Source of the DNA: Deltaproteobacteria bacterium
GTDB taxonomy: Bacteria; Desulfobacterota; Desulfarculia; Adiutricales; Adiutricaceae
DNA length: 38,748 nucleotides
Assembly: GCA_031263485.1 (NCBI GenBank)
Contig: JAISFS010000106.1
Span: 1-38,748 of the forward strand
Direction of reading: 5' to 3'
This document shows positions 18,459 through 27,196 of the stretch, piece after piece. A program made the translations under genes and the position numbers. The stretch's first letter is position 1; the number at the start of each line of letters is the position of its first letter. Below the pieces are notes generated by a model that searched no databases, was not told where the DNA came from, and saw only the letters and a program-made list of their open reading frames with translations.

Positions 18459-19346
18459 GTGACGCATATTAACTCGCATTCTCGCCTTATCCCTCCCAAA
18501 CAGCGCCCGCGGCTGTGGATCTCCGACTTCGACGGGACTCTCAAACCTTTCGAGGCACCCGTGGCCCACGCAGACGTCGAGGCTCTCAAAACCCTGGGCA
18601 GACTGGGTTGCGTCCGGGTCGTCGCGACCGGCAGAAGCATCGCGACGTTCATGAAGGACTGGGACCCCGCGTTCGAGATAGACTACCTCATCAGCTCATC
18701 GGGTCTTGCCACTTCCCGATTCGGGCCCGAAGGCCCCCAGGAGCTTCTGACGACCAGAGAGTTCACGGACTCCCAGGCGCGGCTGGCGATAGGGATCGCC
18801 CGTTCCCTGGGCCTTGGCTTTTTTCTGGCCCTCCCTCCCCCCAAAACCCACAGGTTCTTCTACTTCAGACCCGACGGACTTGTCCCGAGCTGCTTCGATG
18901 CCCGCATCCAATACAGTGAAGGCAATGCCGCCCCTTGGGACGGTAGCCTGGAGAGCCCCCTGGCCCAGACGCTGGTTATGGGCGAGCCCTCCGTCATGCG
19001 CGAGGCTGAAAGGCGCTTCCATGCCGAGGCTCCGGCGCTCTCCACCGTCGTGAGCAGCTCCCCCTACGGGGACGGGGCCCTGTGGCTCGAAATCTACCCG
19101 CCAGAGGTCTCCAAGGGCAAGGCCGCGGCGTCTCTCGCGGCATCCTTGGGCCTGGGCGCCTGGGAAGCGGTGGCTTTGGGAAACGACTTCAACGATGATG
19201 ACCTTCTGCAGTGGGCAGGCAGGGCCTTCGTGAGCTCCGAGGCTCCCGAGAGTCTCAAGGCCCTCTACCCAAACGTACCTCCGGCCGGTCGGGGCCCCTT
19301 GGCCTACGTGGCGGGGAAGCTGGTGCCTGGCTTTCAGGACCGTTAG
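18459..19346 (+). CDS. HAD-family (IIB, Cof-like) sugar-phosphate phosphatase
   Basis: With a GTG start at 18459 this is a 295-residue cytoplasmic Mg-dependent phosphatase of the haloacid dehalogenase superfamily, subclass IIB by motif layout. Motif I is DFDGTL (23-28), with nucleophile Asp23 and acid/base Asp25; motif II is VVATGR (54-59). A long cap region follows, then Lys219 in VSKGKAA and motif IV ALGNDFNDDD (GND at 241-243). Subclass IIB includes Cof-type, sucrose-phosphate and mannosyl-3-phosphoglycerate phosphatases; the substrate cannot be told here. The frame is open upstream to 18195, but that part is low-complexity and unlike the family; no clear ribosome-binding site marks any start, so the start is the weakest part of this call. 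Confidence 0.82.
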   Translation: MTHINSHSRLIPPKQRPRLWISDFDGTLKPFEAPVAHADVEALKTLGRLGCVRVVATGRSIATFMKDWDPAFEIDYLISSSGLATSRFGPEGPQELLTTREFTDSQARLAIGIARSLGLGFFLALPPPKTHRFFYFRPDGLVPSCFDARIQYSEGNAAPWDGSLESPLAQTLVMGEPSVMREAERRFHAEAPALSTVVSSSPYGDGALWLEIYPPEVSKGKAAASLAASLGLGAWEAVALGNDFNDDDLLQWAGRAFVSSEAPESLKALYPNVPPAGRGPLAYVAGKLVPGFQDR

Positions 19347-19845
19347 GTAACGCCATAGGCAGGGCATCGGCACTAGCCTTGCCCCTACCGACCCCGGCGG
19401 CGCAGGGAGCCTTGAACCCGAGGCACGGAGGATTCTGGCGTCCGGGCGGTCGGCTTGGGCACGGCTCCGTTGGCCTGCGGCATGGCCCTGTTGTCATAAG
19501 GCGTGTCACCGCAGGTCCTGCGGAACAATGTCTTTCGGGACTTGGCCGGCCAGGATAGCGGCGTCTGACGCTTGCCGGCGTTTTCATGATCAGTATTCCT
19601 GCGGTTGCGATCCCGGCAGACAGGGCGTTCAGGGAACGTTATAATCGTCAAATCTCCAGTTATTCGCTTGAGCGCGTAGCTCGCCAAAAATCTCCGGGTT
19701 TGAGGCCCTGTAGGCGTCGTGCCTTCCGGTCGACCGGCACCGCTTCCTTCCCCACCCTACAGTCTGAACGCTTCCCTACGGCGTCCCCCCGAATGGGGGA
19801 CGGTCGGCCTCGAGAGCCGTTTTCGTTTCTTATAGTTATCTCAAT
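19347..19845. other. Gene-free stretch between HAD and PrmA-like genes
   Basis: No supported gene. It contains an 8-bp stem with one G-T pair just after the HAD gene (19358-19383) and a GC-rich 7-bp stem (GTCCCCC, 19783-19789, with GGGGGAC, 19795-19801) about 45 nt before the next start codon. Either could be a weak terminator or leader structure. Confidence 0.45.
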
Positions 19846-20826
19846 ATGCGACCAGACACCCTGCTTTCTATCTACGAGCTCCGCGCCCCCACCGACGAGG
19901 CCAGGGCAAACCTGAACCGGTGCGACCTGAAGACCCTGATAGGCCCCCAGTTGGAGGGCTTCCATTGGGAGGCGGACTTCGCGTTCCTGTTCTGCACCGC
20001 CAAGGCCGAACTGGGGCCTCTCATGGCGGCCGTGCCCGGCCTTGAGCTCCGCATGGAGCACCTATTGCGGTACGACGAGTGGCAGGACGGGGCCGGGGCG
20101 AGGCCCATCGTCCTGGGACCCTTGTCCGTCCTGCCCTGGGAGGGCGAAGCGGGCAAGTGCGAAGGGTCAGGTATGGGCCTTGACGGTGGGGAGAGCCCCG
20201 AAGAAGCCGATGCAGACGGCGGTCAGGTTGCCGTTTCGCCTGTAACCCCTGAGCCTTCCGCCAATGGCTTCGGGAGACGGACGGTCCGTCCGCTCCGCAT
20301 AGATCCGGGGCTGGCCTTCGGATACGGGGGGCATCCGACCACCAAGGCCTGTCTGGGATTTCTGCTCAGGATCATGAGTCCCCAGAACCTCTGTCCTCCA
20401 AGGACCTTCCTGGATCTGGGCTGCGGGACCGGGGTACTGGCCCTGGCGGCGCTCCGCCTGGGCGGCTCAAGCGCACTGGGCGTGGACTACAGCCATCTGG
20501 CGGCAGAGTGCGCGAAGAGAAACGCCCTCATAAACGGCCTGTCCGACAGGTGCGTCTTCGAATACGGGCTCGCCGGCGACCGGGCCGGCTATCCGGCCGA
20601 GGTCCTTATGGCCAACGTCCCCTTGGCAGTCCACTACGAGCTTTTGGGAAAGGACGCTTACGCGGGTAGGCGGTACCTCATCCTTTCCGGCCTTTTGCCC
20701 CGGGAGGCCGAAGAGTTAATCCGACTCCTGAGGGAACGGACGGAATTCAGGGAGCTCGACAACCACCGTGACGAGCGCTGGTCCAGCTGGCTGTTGGAGA
20801 CGGTCGGCCCTTCCGGCGGGGAGTGA
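19846..20826 (+). CDS. prmA: PrmA-like ribosomal protein L11 methyltransferase
   Basis: This 326-residue class I S-adenosylmethionine-dependent methyltransferase looks like PrmA, which trimethylates ribosomal protein L11. The motif just before the SAM fold reads DPGLAFGYGGHPTTKACL, where PrmA usually has AFGTGxHxTT, so the Thr is Tyr here. Motif I is FLDLGCGTGVLALAAL, followed by GVDYS and VLMANVPL (usual ANIL). The N-terminal L11-recognition half is shortened. An acidic, low-complexity linker of about 45 residues (CEGSGMGLDGGESPEEADAD...) separates it from the catalytic part. The ATG is preceded by no visible Shine-Dalgarno. The altered motifs leave open a different protein substrate; the gene symbol is therefore tentative. 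Confidence 0.78.
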   Translation: MRPDTLLSIYELRAPTDEARANLNRCDLKTLIGPQLEGFHWEADFAFLFCTAKAELGPLMAAVPGLELRMEHLLRYDEWQDGAGARPIVLGPLSVLPWEGEAGKCEGSGMGLDGGESPEEADADGGQVAVSPVTPEPSANGFGRRTVRPLRIDPGLAFGYGGHPTTKACLGFLLRIMSPQNLCPPRTFLDLGCGTGVLALAALRLGGSSALGVDYSHLAAECAKRNALINGLSDRCVFEYGLAGDRAGYPAEVLMANVPLAVHYELLGKDAYAGRRYLILSGLLPREAEELIRLLRERTEFRELDNHRDERWSSWLLETVGPSGGE

Positions 20827-21727
20827 GGTCTTTGGACGAAGGGACGGACTGCGCCGGGCGGAACCTCGCCGCCCCCACGACACGTTCATGCCGATTATCG
20901 ACATCCCGGCGCATCAGACATTATGGGGCATGACAATATGATGGTCGCTCCAGGCTGTTTTGCCCTTGAAAACGTTTCATGCTGGCAACCACCCGGGCGT
21001 GGGTGCCCGATTCGCGAGTCCCGAAAGACCGGCACTGCTGTTAGGCCCGGATCTTCCTTCAAGGCCGCCTTCAAGCGCCTGCGTTCATACGATACGCACG
21101 GGTCGGTGAGGGAAGCCGGTGACGTCATGGCGGTCCGCCTGGCATGGACACGCCCCGCACGTCCGGGCGGCTCAGCATCGGCTTTCGCTTCGCGTCTGCC
21201 GCCCCGGGACAGGATATGACGGTAGATGCGCCGGTTGATGAGGGAAAACCGTTAGCGCCGTACACGGTCGCGCTAGGGATCATATTGCATTCGGTCCCTT
21301 CAGGCTGGATTGCTTCCGAGCTTTGAGCGCGATGCCACGCTCATCTGAGGAGTTAGATTTTATGGGAGTGTTTGAGAAGCTTCGGGAGACACTGGGCTGG
21401 TCGCCTGACTAGTGAAACGGCGGTTTGGAAGCGTTGGGAACCGCACCGGAGCATGACGGATGGAAGCGTGTCGGAAGGCTGGTGGACGGAGCGGGCCGGA
21501 GTGAGCCGGACGAAGCTGGCCAGTTGGAAGCGTTGGGGAAGGAAGCGTTGCGATCGGAACGGCGATGGCGTTCACGCATGCGAAAATGTCTTAAGCCGTG
21601 CCGGGTTCGGTAGGGACTAAGGCGCATGAAGGCTTGGGCCGGGTCTCTCCCACAAGGTGCGCGGGTGCCCGCAGGCTGGCGGTGCCGGTTAGGCGATCGG
21701 CTTCGCGGTGGCTTTCGCGGCGGAGGC

Positions 21728-21913
21728 AACGTTGATTCCACTGCAAAAACCCCCACCCTCACCTCCAGGTAGCACTTTGAGGGCAGAATGCTGGGTAAAG
21801 GGTGCGCAAGAATGGCGGTGGTCAAGGCTTAAGCGCAAGGGTGCCAATGCGATGGACACAAAGCGTTCCGCCTTTCTGTCGAGGGGGATGGTTTTTGCAG
21901 TGGAATCAACGTT
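21728..21913. repeat. 24-bp perfect inverted repeat flanking 138 bp
   Basis: The arms at 21728-21751 (starting AACGTTGATTCCACTG) and 21890-21913 (its exact reverse complement) are perfect over 24 bp. Pairing continues imperfectly about 10 bp further inward. The 186-bp outline is MITE-like, but there is no second copy in the window and no clear target duplication. Confidence 0.75.
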
Positions 21914-22152
21914 TCGTGAGCGTTGCCTGGGATGGCCTTCGGCGCACGGTCGGACGGCGACCGTTCATGAGGCTTGATACTTGTCGGAGTGTGGACTTCC
22001 GAATGATATGGATACTTAGGCATGGCCTTGGCATCGCTGTGCCGGACCCGAACGGGAATCCGGGGCGAATAATCCCGAGCGCGGAAGTGAGGGCTCGGGG
22101 TTCAGGACAAAGCGTCAACACGGTGGGCTCGCCGGGAGCAATTCCGTTGGGA

Positions 22153-22203
22153 CGTGCGCACCCGCAACAAGTTCGGGGATCGTGCGCACCCGCAACAAGT
22201 TCG
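22153..22203. repeat. 23-bp exact direct repeat, 28-bp period
   Basis: A 23-bp word starting CGTGCGCACCCGCAACAAG occurs at 22153-22175 and again at 22181-22203, separated by 5 bases. Two copies only, so not a CRISPR array. Confidence 0.85.
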
Positions 22204-22819
22204 TGGGGCGTGCCAACCACCCAATGCTGCGTTGGGCTCTGACCTCCAGGGCTATTGCCCGGCAATTAAGAACGGTCGCGACCGCGCAGGGTGAGCGCGG
22301 ATGGCGCCACCCTCTTCAATCGCGGCCTGGAGGATATTCATCGGCAGGTCGGCAGGAGACAGAGCGTGAGGGCTGGCAATTTTTTTGGGACTCACCACAT
22401 CCGATCGGATAACCGGTGAGATGTCCCAGGGAGATTCCGTGTCCCGAGGTGGCCCGTGGAGAGTATCGCCAATGAAATTTTATTTATGATGGACTTGGGC
22501 GCCCAGGAACACTATCGATGGTCCATGCGTTCTGCAACCTTGTCCTGAAACTTTCCTCCGGAGGCATTGTCGGTCAACGCATGTTGGATAAGCATTTCCT
22601 TGTCGCCATCAGCCCTGCGGCTGACGCCTCAGGTTATCATGCGGTACGACTGGGCATTATCTCAGAGGGTGAGAGCAGGGCATACGTATTCTGTCGCGAA
22701 ACCGTACGATGCACATAGTATGCGAGAAGATTATGGCATCAGACAGGACGGAACGATGAGGAACCGCAGGATCTGGCATCGCTCGCGAGAGCGTTGCGGG
22801 CAGGGATCGGCAATATTTA

Positions 22820-23022
22820 TGACCTGAGTCATGTGACAGGGTTGATTTTCGTGATTTGCATCATTCCCCGAAAAAACCCTGATCTGCGTCATTTGCTTGC
22901 GATCTTTCCAAGTGGGGTGCGGTTCCCGATCTATATTATATGACTGACGTCATCCGACGAACAAAATTTTTATGACATGGGTCACGTGGCAGGCACCGGC
23001 ATCATCTTTTTGATCCGTGTCA
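22820..23022. promoter_or_regulatory. Cluster of six TGA-N6-TCA dyads
   Basis: Six 12-bp sites of form TGAY-N4-RTCA occur at 22820, 22852, 22880, 22941, 22973 and 23011: TGACCTGAGTCA, TGATTTGCATCA, TGATCTGCGTCA, TGACTGACGTCA, TGACATGGGTCA and TGATCCGTGTCA. The TGA-N6-TCA core is the geometry of CRP/FNR-superfamily operators. Intervals are 32, 28, 61, 32 and 38 bp. Copies 1 and 5 lie in longer, 21-of-25 matching repeats (22816-22840 and 22969-22993), so duplication contributed. No adjacent gene is recognised. Confidence 0.5.
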
Positions 23023-23432
23023 TGGTGAGGACGTTAATGAATCTTCGTTACATTATGTAATAAACCTGAGTCCGCCGAGTCGCGATGTCAGATCAACACG
23101 ATCGCGGGATGCCCGTATCCCGGTGGCGTGAGCCTGAATCATCTCGGAGATCAAGGATTGTCCGGGGACGTCACGCGGAAAGCCGCCGTGACATATCAGA
23201 CTTGACGACTGGGATGGCAAAGGAATCCCTGTCCGGGGATTTTCGCGCCGACTGCCGCATCCGATTGAGGCGGCCAAGGATTTCTGGTCGGCGGAGCGGT
23301 ATCGCGCCGTATGCGCTCCCGTCGTATTGCAGGATCGGTCCGGGTCCGAGAGCGTAAACGAATGGCGCAGGGGCGCCGCAATGAATGAGTCCAATGATTT
23401 TGTACCGGATCAAGTTTTTAAGGCTGAACCGA

Positions 23433-23488
23433 GGAGCGAAGGAGCGAAGGAGCGAAGGCGCGAAGGAGCGAAGGAGCGAAGGAGCGTA
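23433..23488. repeat. Seven tandem 8-bp units (GGAGCGAA)
   Basis: Units 1-3, 5 and 6 are exactly GGAGCGAA; unit 4 is GGCGCGAA and unit 7 GGAGCGTA. This simple-sequence tract lies about 330 bp beyond the phoU 3' end. The period is not a multiple of three, consistent with non-coding DNA. Confidence 0.9.
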
Positions 23489-23820
23489 GGGCCAGGCCAG
23501 GCTCCGGGTGGAGCTCAGCAATGCGATTTCCGGAGCCGTCCCCTTGAGGCGGCAGGGGGTTTCCTTTAGCGCGGTGTCATGGCGGCGATTCGATACCGCC
23601 GATAAGGCAGGCGTCTGCGCGGGTGCGTCGGTCAGCGTGTCAAGGCTCGCATGGCCCCCCGACCCGGCCCGGCATAGAGCATATATTGCCGAGTCGCGAT
23701 TTCCGGACATGGCGGGAATAGCCTGTCCGGGCTTCAGTGAAGGGCGCGTGAAATTTCGGGCGAACTCGTCGCAGGGCGGCGGGTTAAGGCTTTCCTCCGA
23801 AATCTGGTCCGGAAGCTCGC

Positions 23821-24522
23821 TCACCAGCCGTTCTGCGGGCCCTCCGGGCCGTAGTGGTTGTGGCGGATGGTCTTGCCCTGGGCCATATAGACCGTCTCCT
23901 CGGCGACGTTGGTGGCATGATCCCCCAGCCTCTCGATGTGGTAGGTCAGTATGCAAACCTCAAATCCCCAGAGCGCCCTTCTCCCGTCCGTGTAAACCTG
24001 GGCCAGGGCCTCGTCCCGGATGAGCTTGTAGAGCTCGTCTATCTCGTCGTCGTAGGCTATGGCCTTCCTGGCGAGTTCGGCATCGTTGGACTCGAAGGCG
24101 GTCACGGCCATCTCCAGCATATGGAGGGCCTTCTCCACCATGAGCGGGAGTCTGTCCGGGAGGGGGGCGGAGGACGCCCCCTCCTTCTCCATCTTGATGA
24201 GCTTGATGGTCCTCTTGGCGAGGTTGCTTCCCAGATCGCCTATCCTCTCCAGCTCGGAGGCCATCCTCAGGCTGGACGCCAGGAACCTCAGGTCACCCGC
24301 GACGGGCTGGTTGGTGGCGATGAGGGAGATGGCCTTGTTGACGACCCGGTTCTCGAGATCGTTTACCTCCCTGTCCGCCCTCATGACGGCCCTGGCCAAG
24401 TCCCTGTCGAAGGCGGTGAGCGCCTCGCCGGCGTTCTTGAGCATCGCGAGCACGTCCCGGCCCATCTCCACGAGCTCTTCCCTCAGGTCCATGAGCTTCT
24501 TCTCGAACAGTCCCACCGCCAT
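23821..24522 (-). CDS. phoU: PhoU, phosphate transport/signalling regulator
   Basis: PhoU binds the PstSCAB transporter and the phosphate sensor kinase on the cytoplasmic side and represses the Pho response when phosphate is plentiful. The 233-residue protein has the expected two three-helix repeats. The first carries SLRMASELERIGDLGSNLAKR and the second LTYHIERLGDHATNVAEETVY, the paired E-R-x-GD(xx)N-type metal-binding signatures. The ATG at 24522 gives the normal PhoU start (LFEKKLMDLREELVEMG) and has AAGGGAC 8 nt upstream; an upstream in-frame extension to 24867 is repeat-derived. It is the last gene of the pst group but lies 604 bases after pstB, much more than usual. Confidence 0.94.
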   Translation of the reverse strand: MAVGLFEKKLMDLREELVEMGRDVLAMLKNAGEALTAFDRDLARAVMRADREVNDLENRVVNKAISLIATNQPVAGDLRFLASSLRMASELERIGDLGSNLAKRTIKLIKMEKEGASSAPLPDRLPLMVEKALHMLEMAVTAFESNDAELARKAIAYDDEIDELYKLIRDEALAQVYTDGRRALWGFEVCILTYHIERLGDHATNVAEETVYMAQGKTIRHNHYGPEGPQNGW

Positions 24523-25126
24523 GATCCCGTCCCTTCGTGGGTTTAAGGGGGCTCCGGCGAAAACGCGCCGGGTCCTCCCTCCGTTTGGTTCCGGCCTTAG
24601 CCCGGTCCCTCGCCGCCCCTGTTGCATCGGGACAGCATGTCGCTCTGTAATCCTCTCCCGACTCCGTTGCCCGCGATTCCTCGCCCGGTCGACCGTGAAG
24701 GGGCAAGAGTCGGTAGGGGCTGTCCGGCACTCTGCCGTCGAAATCAGGTTCTGCCCGGTCGCCTCGCTCCGGCACCCCGTCTGGGCCTCGCTCCGGCACC
24801 CCGTCGGGGGCCCGCTCCGGCGCCCCATGCGGCACCGGTCCGGCGCCAGTCGGCATCCGGTAAGCATACTCCCTTATGTTCTGTCTCGTCAGCCGGGCGG
24901 CTGGTATCGCCGTAAAGCCCGTTTGGGGGTAGGCCCGCCATGTCGGCCTTGGGCGCCCGGCTCGCGATCCTGTCCCCGCAACATCCTTTCTACCTCATTA
25001 AGCGCCATGCGGACAGCCCTTTTCCCGTCTCCTTCGGCTTCCGGTCGGCCCTGGCTCGCGGCCGGGGCCGGAGAGGCGCGGCCCCACGGCATGCCGCCTC
25101 GCCTCTCGCGGCTTCCCGGAGCCGCG
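24523..25126. other. Wide pstB-phoU spacer with 24-bp tandem repeat
   Basis: About 600 bases with no supported gene. Three 24-bp units, GCTCCGGC-containing, occupy 24761-24832. A perfect 7-bp stem (CGCGGCT, 25107-25113, with AGCCGCG, 25120-25126) abuts the pstB stop codon and could stabilise the pstB mRNA end or attenuate phoU expression. Confidence 0.6.
24761..24832. repeat. Three 24-bp tandem repeats
   Basis: Units at 24761-24784, 24785-24808 and 24809-24832. The first two differ at two positions and the third is more diverged. The period of 24 keeps the minus frame open and creates an artificial eight-residue repeat upstream of PhoU, which explains the long false extension of that gene. 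Confidence 0.85.
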
Positions 25127-25888
25127 TCAGCCGAAGCGTCCCGTGATGTAGTTCTCGGTGCGCTTTTCCCGGGGCCTGGTGAAGAGTTCCCGTGTGGCCC
25201 CGAATTCCACGAGCTCCCCCATGTAGAAGAAGGCCGTGCGATCGGAGATGCGGGCCGCCTGCTGCATGTTGTGGGTCACTATCACTATGGAAAGGCCTGA
25301 GGTCTTGATCCACTCCTCGACCTTGGCGGTGGCGATGGGATCCAGGGCGCTCGTGGGCTCGTCCATCAGGAGGATGTCCGGCTCAAGGGCCAGCGCCCGG
25401 GCGATGCAGACCCTCTGTTGCTGGCCGCCGGAGAGATCCATGGCGCTCTTGCCCAGAAGGTCCTTCACCTCGTCCCAGAGGGCGGCGGCCTTCAGGGCCT
25501 TCTCCACCAGCTCGTCCAGCTCCGGCTTGCGGCGGATCCCTATCAGCCTGGGGCCGTAGCAGATGTTGTCGTAGATGGACTTGGGAAAGGGATTAGGCCG
25601 CTGGAAGACCATGCCCACCTTGCGGCGGATGTCCACCGGATCGGAGTCCGGGCCGTAGACGGGCTCCCCGCGCACGAGGATCTCGCCCGCGAGCCTGGCC
25701 CCGGGCACGAAGTCGTTCATGCGGTTGAGGAGCTTCAGGAAAGTGCTTTTCCCGCAGCCCGAGGGGCCGATCATGGCGGTGACCTCGTACTCCCGGATGT
25801 CGATGTTCACGCCCTTGAGGGCGTGGAAGTCCCCGTAGTAGAAGTCGACGTCCCTGGCGCTTATGACTATTTTCGCCTTCTCTTCCAT
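25127..25888 (-). CDS. pstB: PstB, phosphate ABC transporter ATPase
   Basis: This 253-residue ATPase powers high-affinity phosphate import at the cytoplasmic face of PstCA. Walker A is GPSGCGKST (41-49), then a Q-loop in VFQRPNPFP (95-102), the ABC signature LSGGQQQR (152-159), Walker [11 protein letters not shown] (171-180) with the D-loop ALDP, and the switch His206 in VTHNMQQ. The family fingerprints [14 protein letters not shown] and [12 protein letters not shown] are typical of PstB. The ATG at 25888 fits the family N-terminus but has no strong ribosome-binding site; a TTG 14 codons upstream is an alternative, and AAGGAG lies between the two. Confidence 0.95.
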   Translation of the reverse strand: MEEKAKIVISARDVDFYYGDFHALKGVNIDIREYEVTAMIGPSGCGKSTFLKLLNRMNDFVPGARLAGEILVRGEPVYGPDSDPVDIRRKVGMVFQRPNPFPKSIYDNICYGPRLIGIRRKPELDELVEKALKAAALWDEVKDLLGKSAMDLSGGQQQRVCIARALALEPDILLMDEPTSALDPIATAKVEEWIKTSGLSIVIVTHNMQQAARISDRTAFFYMGELVEFGATRELFTRPREKRTENYITGRFG

Positions 25889-26155
25889 CTTTAGGGGCCG
25901 CGGGGCCCTTAACTCCTTTTTCGCATGCAAACTCCGCGCCCGGTCATGGGCGGACGCGCGTCGCCTTGGGATGCCTTGCGCCCTGGCGGGCCTGAGCCGT
26001 CCGTCGGCCTAGCGGCCGACTGCCCCTGTGGCCTTCAAGCCACGGTCCGGGGTTCGCGCCGTGGCCTTCAGGCGGCAGGCTCAGGCGTCTGCGACCGAGT
26101 CCGGGCCGCGGCCTCCCGCGCCGTTGCCTTTCATCATCGCCTTTCACCGTCGTCT

Positions 26156-27037
26156 TCACCAGCGCCTCCCTTTCCTGAGCTTCGCCCTCACGACGATGGC
26201 GCACAGCGACAGCCCCAGGACCATGGCCAGGAGCACCAGGGCCGTCCCGAACTGCTGGGGCCTGGTCTCCTCGATATGCGTGCCGTTGGTGGCGAGGTTC
26301 AGGATGTGGGTCGAAAGCGCCATCACCTCCTGGAAGACGGAGCCGGGAGAGGAGAGCGTGTAGGCGCAGCTCGCCGTGAAGACGATGGGGGCCGTCTCCC
26401 CCGCGGCCCGGCCCAAGGCCAGGATGGCGCCGGTGAGCATGCCCGGGAGCGCGGCGGGCAGGACCACCTGGCGGATGGCCTGCCAGCGGCTGGCTCCCAG
26501 GGCCAGGGCGGCCTCCCGGAAGGACTGGGGCGTCTGGCGCAGCGCCTCCTCCGATGCCGCCACCACGGTGGGCAGGATGAGAAGCCCCAGGGTGAGGCTT
26601 CCGGCGAGGATCGATCGCCCGAATCCGAAGGCCTTCACGAACAGCGCGAGGCCGAAGAGCCCGAAGACTACCGAGGGCACGCCGGAGAGGTTCAGGACCC
26701 CCATGCGGATGACCGACACCAGGTGCCCGGGCCGCGCGTATTCGGCCAGGTAGACCGCCGCGCCGAAGCCCAGGGGAATGGCCGTCAGAAGCGCCCCCAG
26801 GGCCAGGATGAGGGTGCCTTCGATTGCCGGGAGGATGCCTCCAGCGGTCATGCCGTCCCTGGGGAACTCGGTTAGGAACGTCACGGTGACGGCCCCGGCC
26901 CCGTTCCAGAGCAGAAACCCCAGCACGGACGCCATGACGGCGGCGACCAGCACCCCGGTGAGCCTGATGAAGAGGAGCGCCACGAACTCACGGCGCCGCC
27001 TCCTGCGCGGCTCGAATCCCCTTCTGGCGGCCAGCAT
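26156..27037 (-). CDS. pstA: PstA, phosphate ABC transporter permease
   Basis: This 293-residue inner-membrane permease forms the phosphate channel with PstC. After a basic N-terminus come about six hydrophobic segments. The family block GTLILALGALLTAIPLGFGAAVYLAEYA is clear, as is the coupling (EAA) loop EAALALGASRWQAIRQVVLPAALPG, which contacts PstB. RAAGETAPIVFTA is a further PstA fingerprint. GGAGGAG lies 10 nt upstream of the ATG. The gap to pstB is 267 bases and contains short GTGGCCTTCA repeats instead of the usual near-overlap. Confidence 0.94.
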   Translation of the reverse strand: MLAARRGFEPRRRRRREFVALLFIRLTGVLVAAVMASVLGFLLWNGAGAVTVTFLTEFPRDGMTAGGILPAIEGTLILALGALLTAIPLGFGAAVYLAEYARPGHLVSVIRMGVLNLSGVPSVVFGLFGLALFVKAFGFGRSILAGSLTLGLLILPTVVAASEEALRQTPQSFREAALALGASRWQAIRQVVLPAALPGMLTGAILALGRAAGETAPIVFTASCAYTLSSPGSVFQEVMALSTHILNLATNGTHIEETRPQQFGTALVLLAMVLGLSLCAIVVRAKLRKGRRW

Positions 27038-27196
27038 CTTTAGGCGTCTCCTCCCTCGCGGGCCTTCGGCCCCGGCGGGCCGTGCCGTCGGTCCGGACCC
27101 CCGGACGAGCCTTGGCGGAGCGAAAGCCGCCGGTCTCCAGGCCGTGCGCCTTCGGGCTGTCGCGCGTTCGGCCTGTCGCGCGTACGGCCTCAGGGC

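Larger units (their letters stand above)
20827..23820. other. 3-kb gene-free stretch with multiple repeat structures
   Basis: No recognisable gene on either strand. From left to right it holds: two GGAAGCGTTGGG-containing repeats about 100 bp apart (near 21425 and 21525); a 24-bp perfect inverted repeat 138 bp apart (21728-21913); a 23-bp exact direct repeat with 28-bp period (22153-22203); a cluster of six TGA-N6-TCA dyads (22820-23022); and seven 8-bp tandem units (23433-23488). The many open but motif-free frames reflect high GC. Confidence 0.6.

Noticed and set aside
21999..22050. Second sigma-54-like promoter (TTGGCATCGCTGTGCC)
   Set aside because: The -12 part reads TGCC rather than TTGC and no gene follows.
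22153..22203. Possible CRISPR array
   Set aside because: Only two repeats with a 5-bp spacer; no spacer-sized unique segments and no cas genes.
23171..23956. 261-codon minus-strand frame overlapping the phoU 3' end
   Set aside because: Part of it is translation of the 8-bp tandem repeat (repeated LLRSFAPS-type peptide) and the rest is a shadow of phoU.
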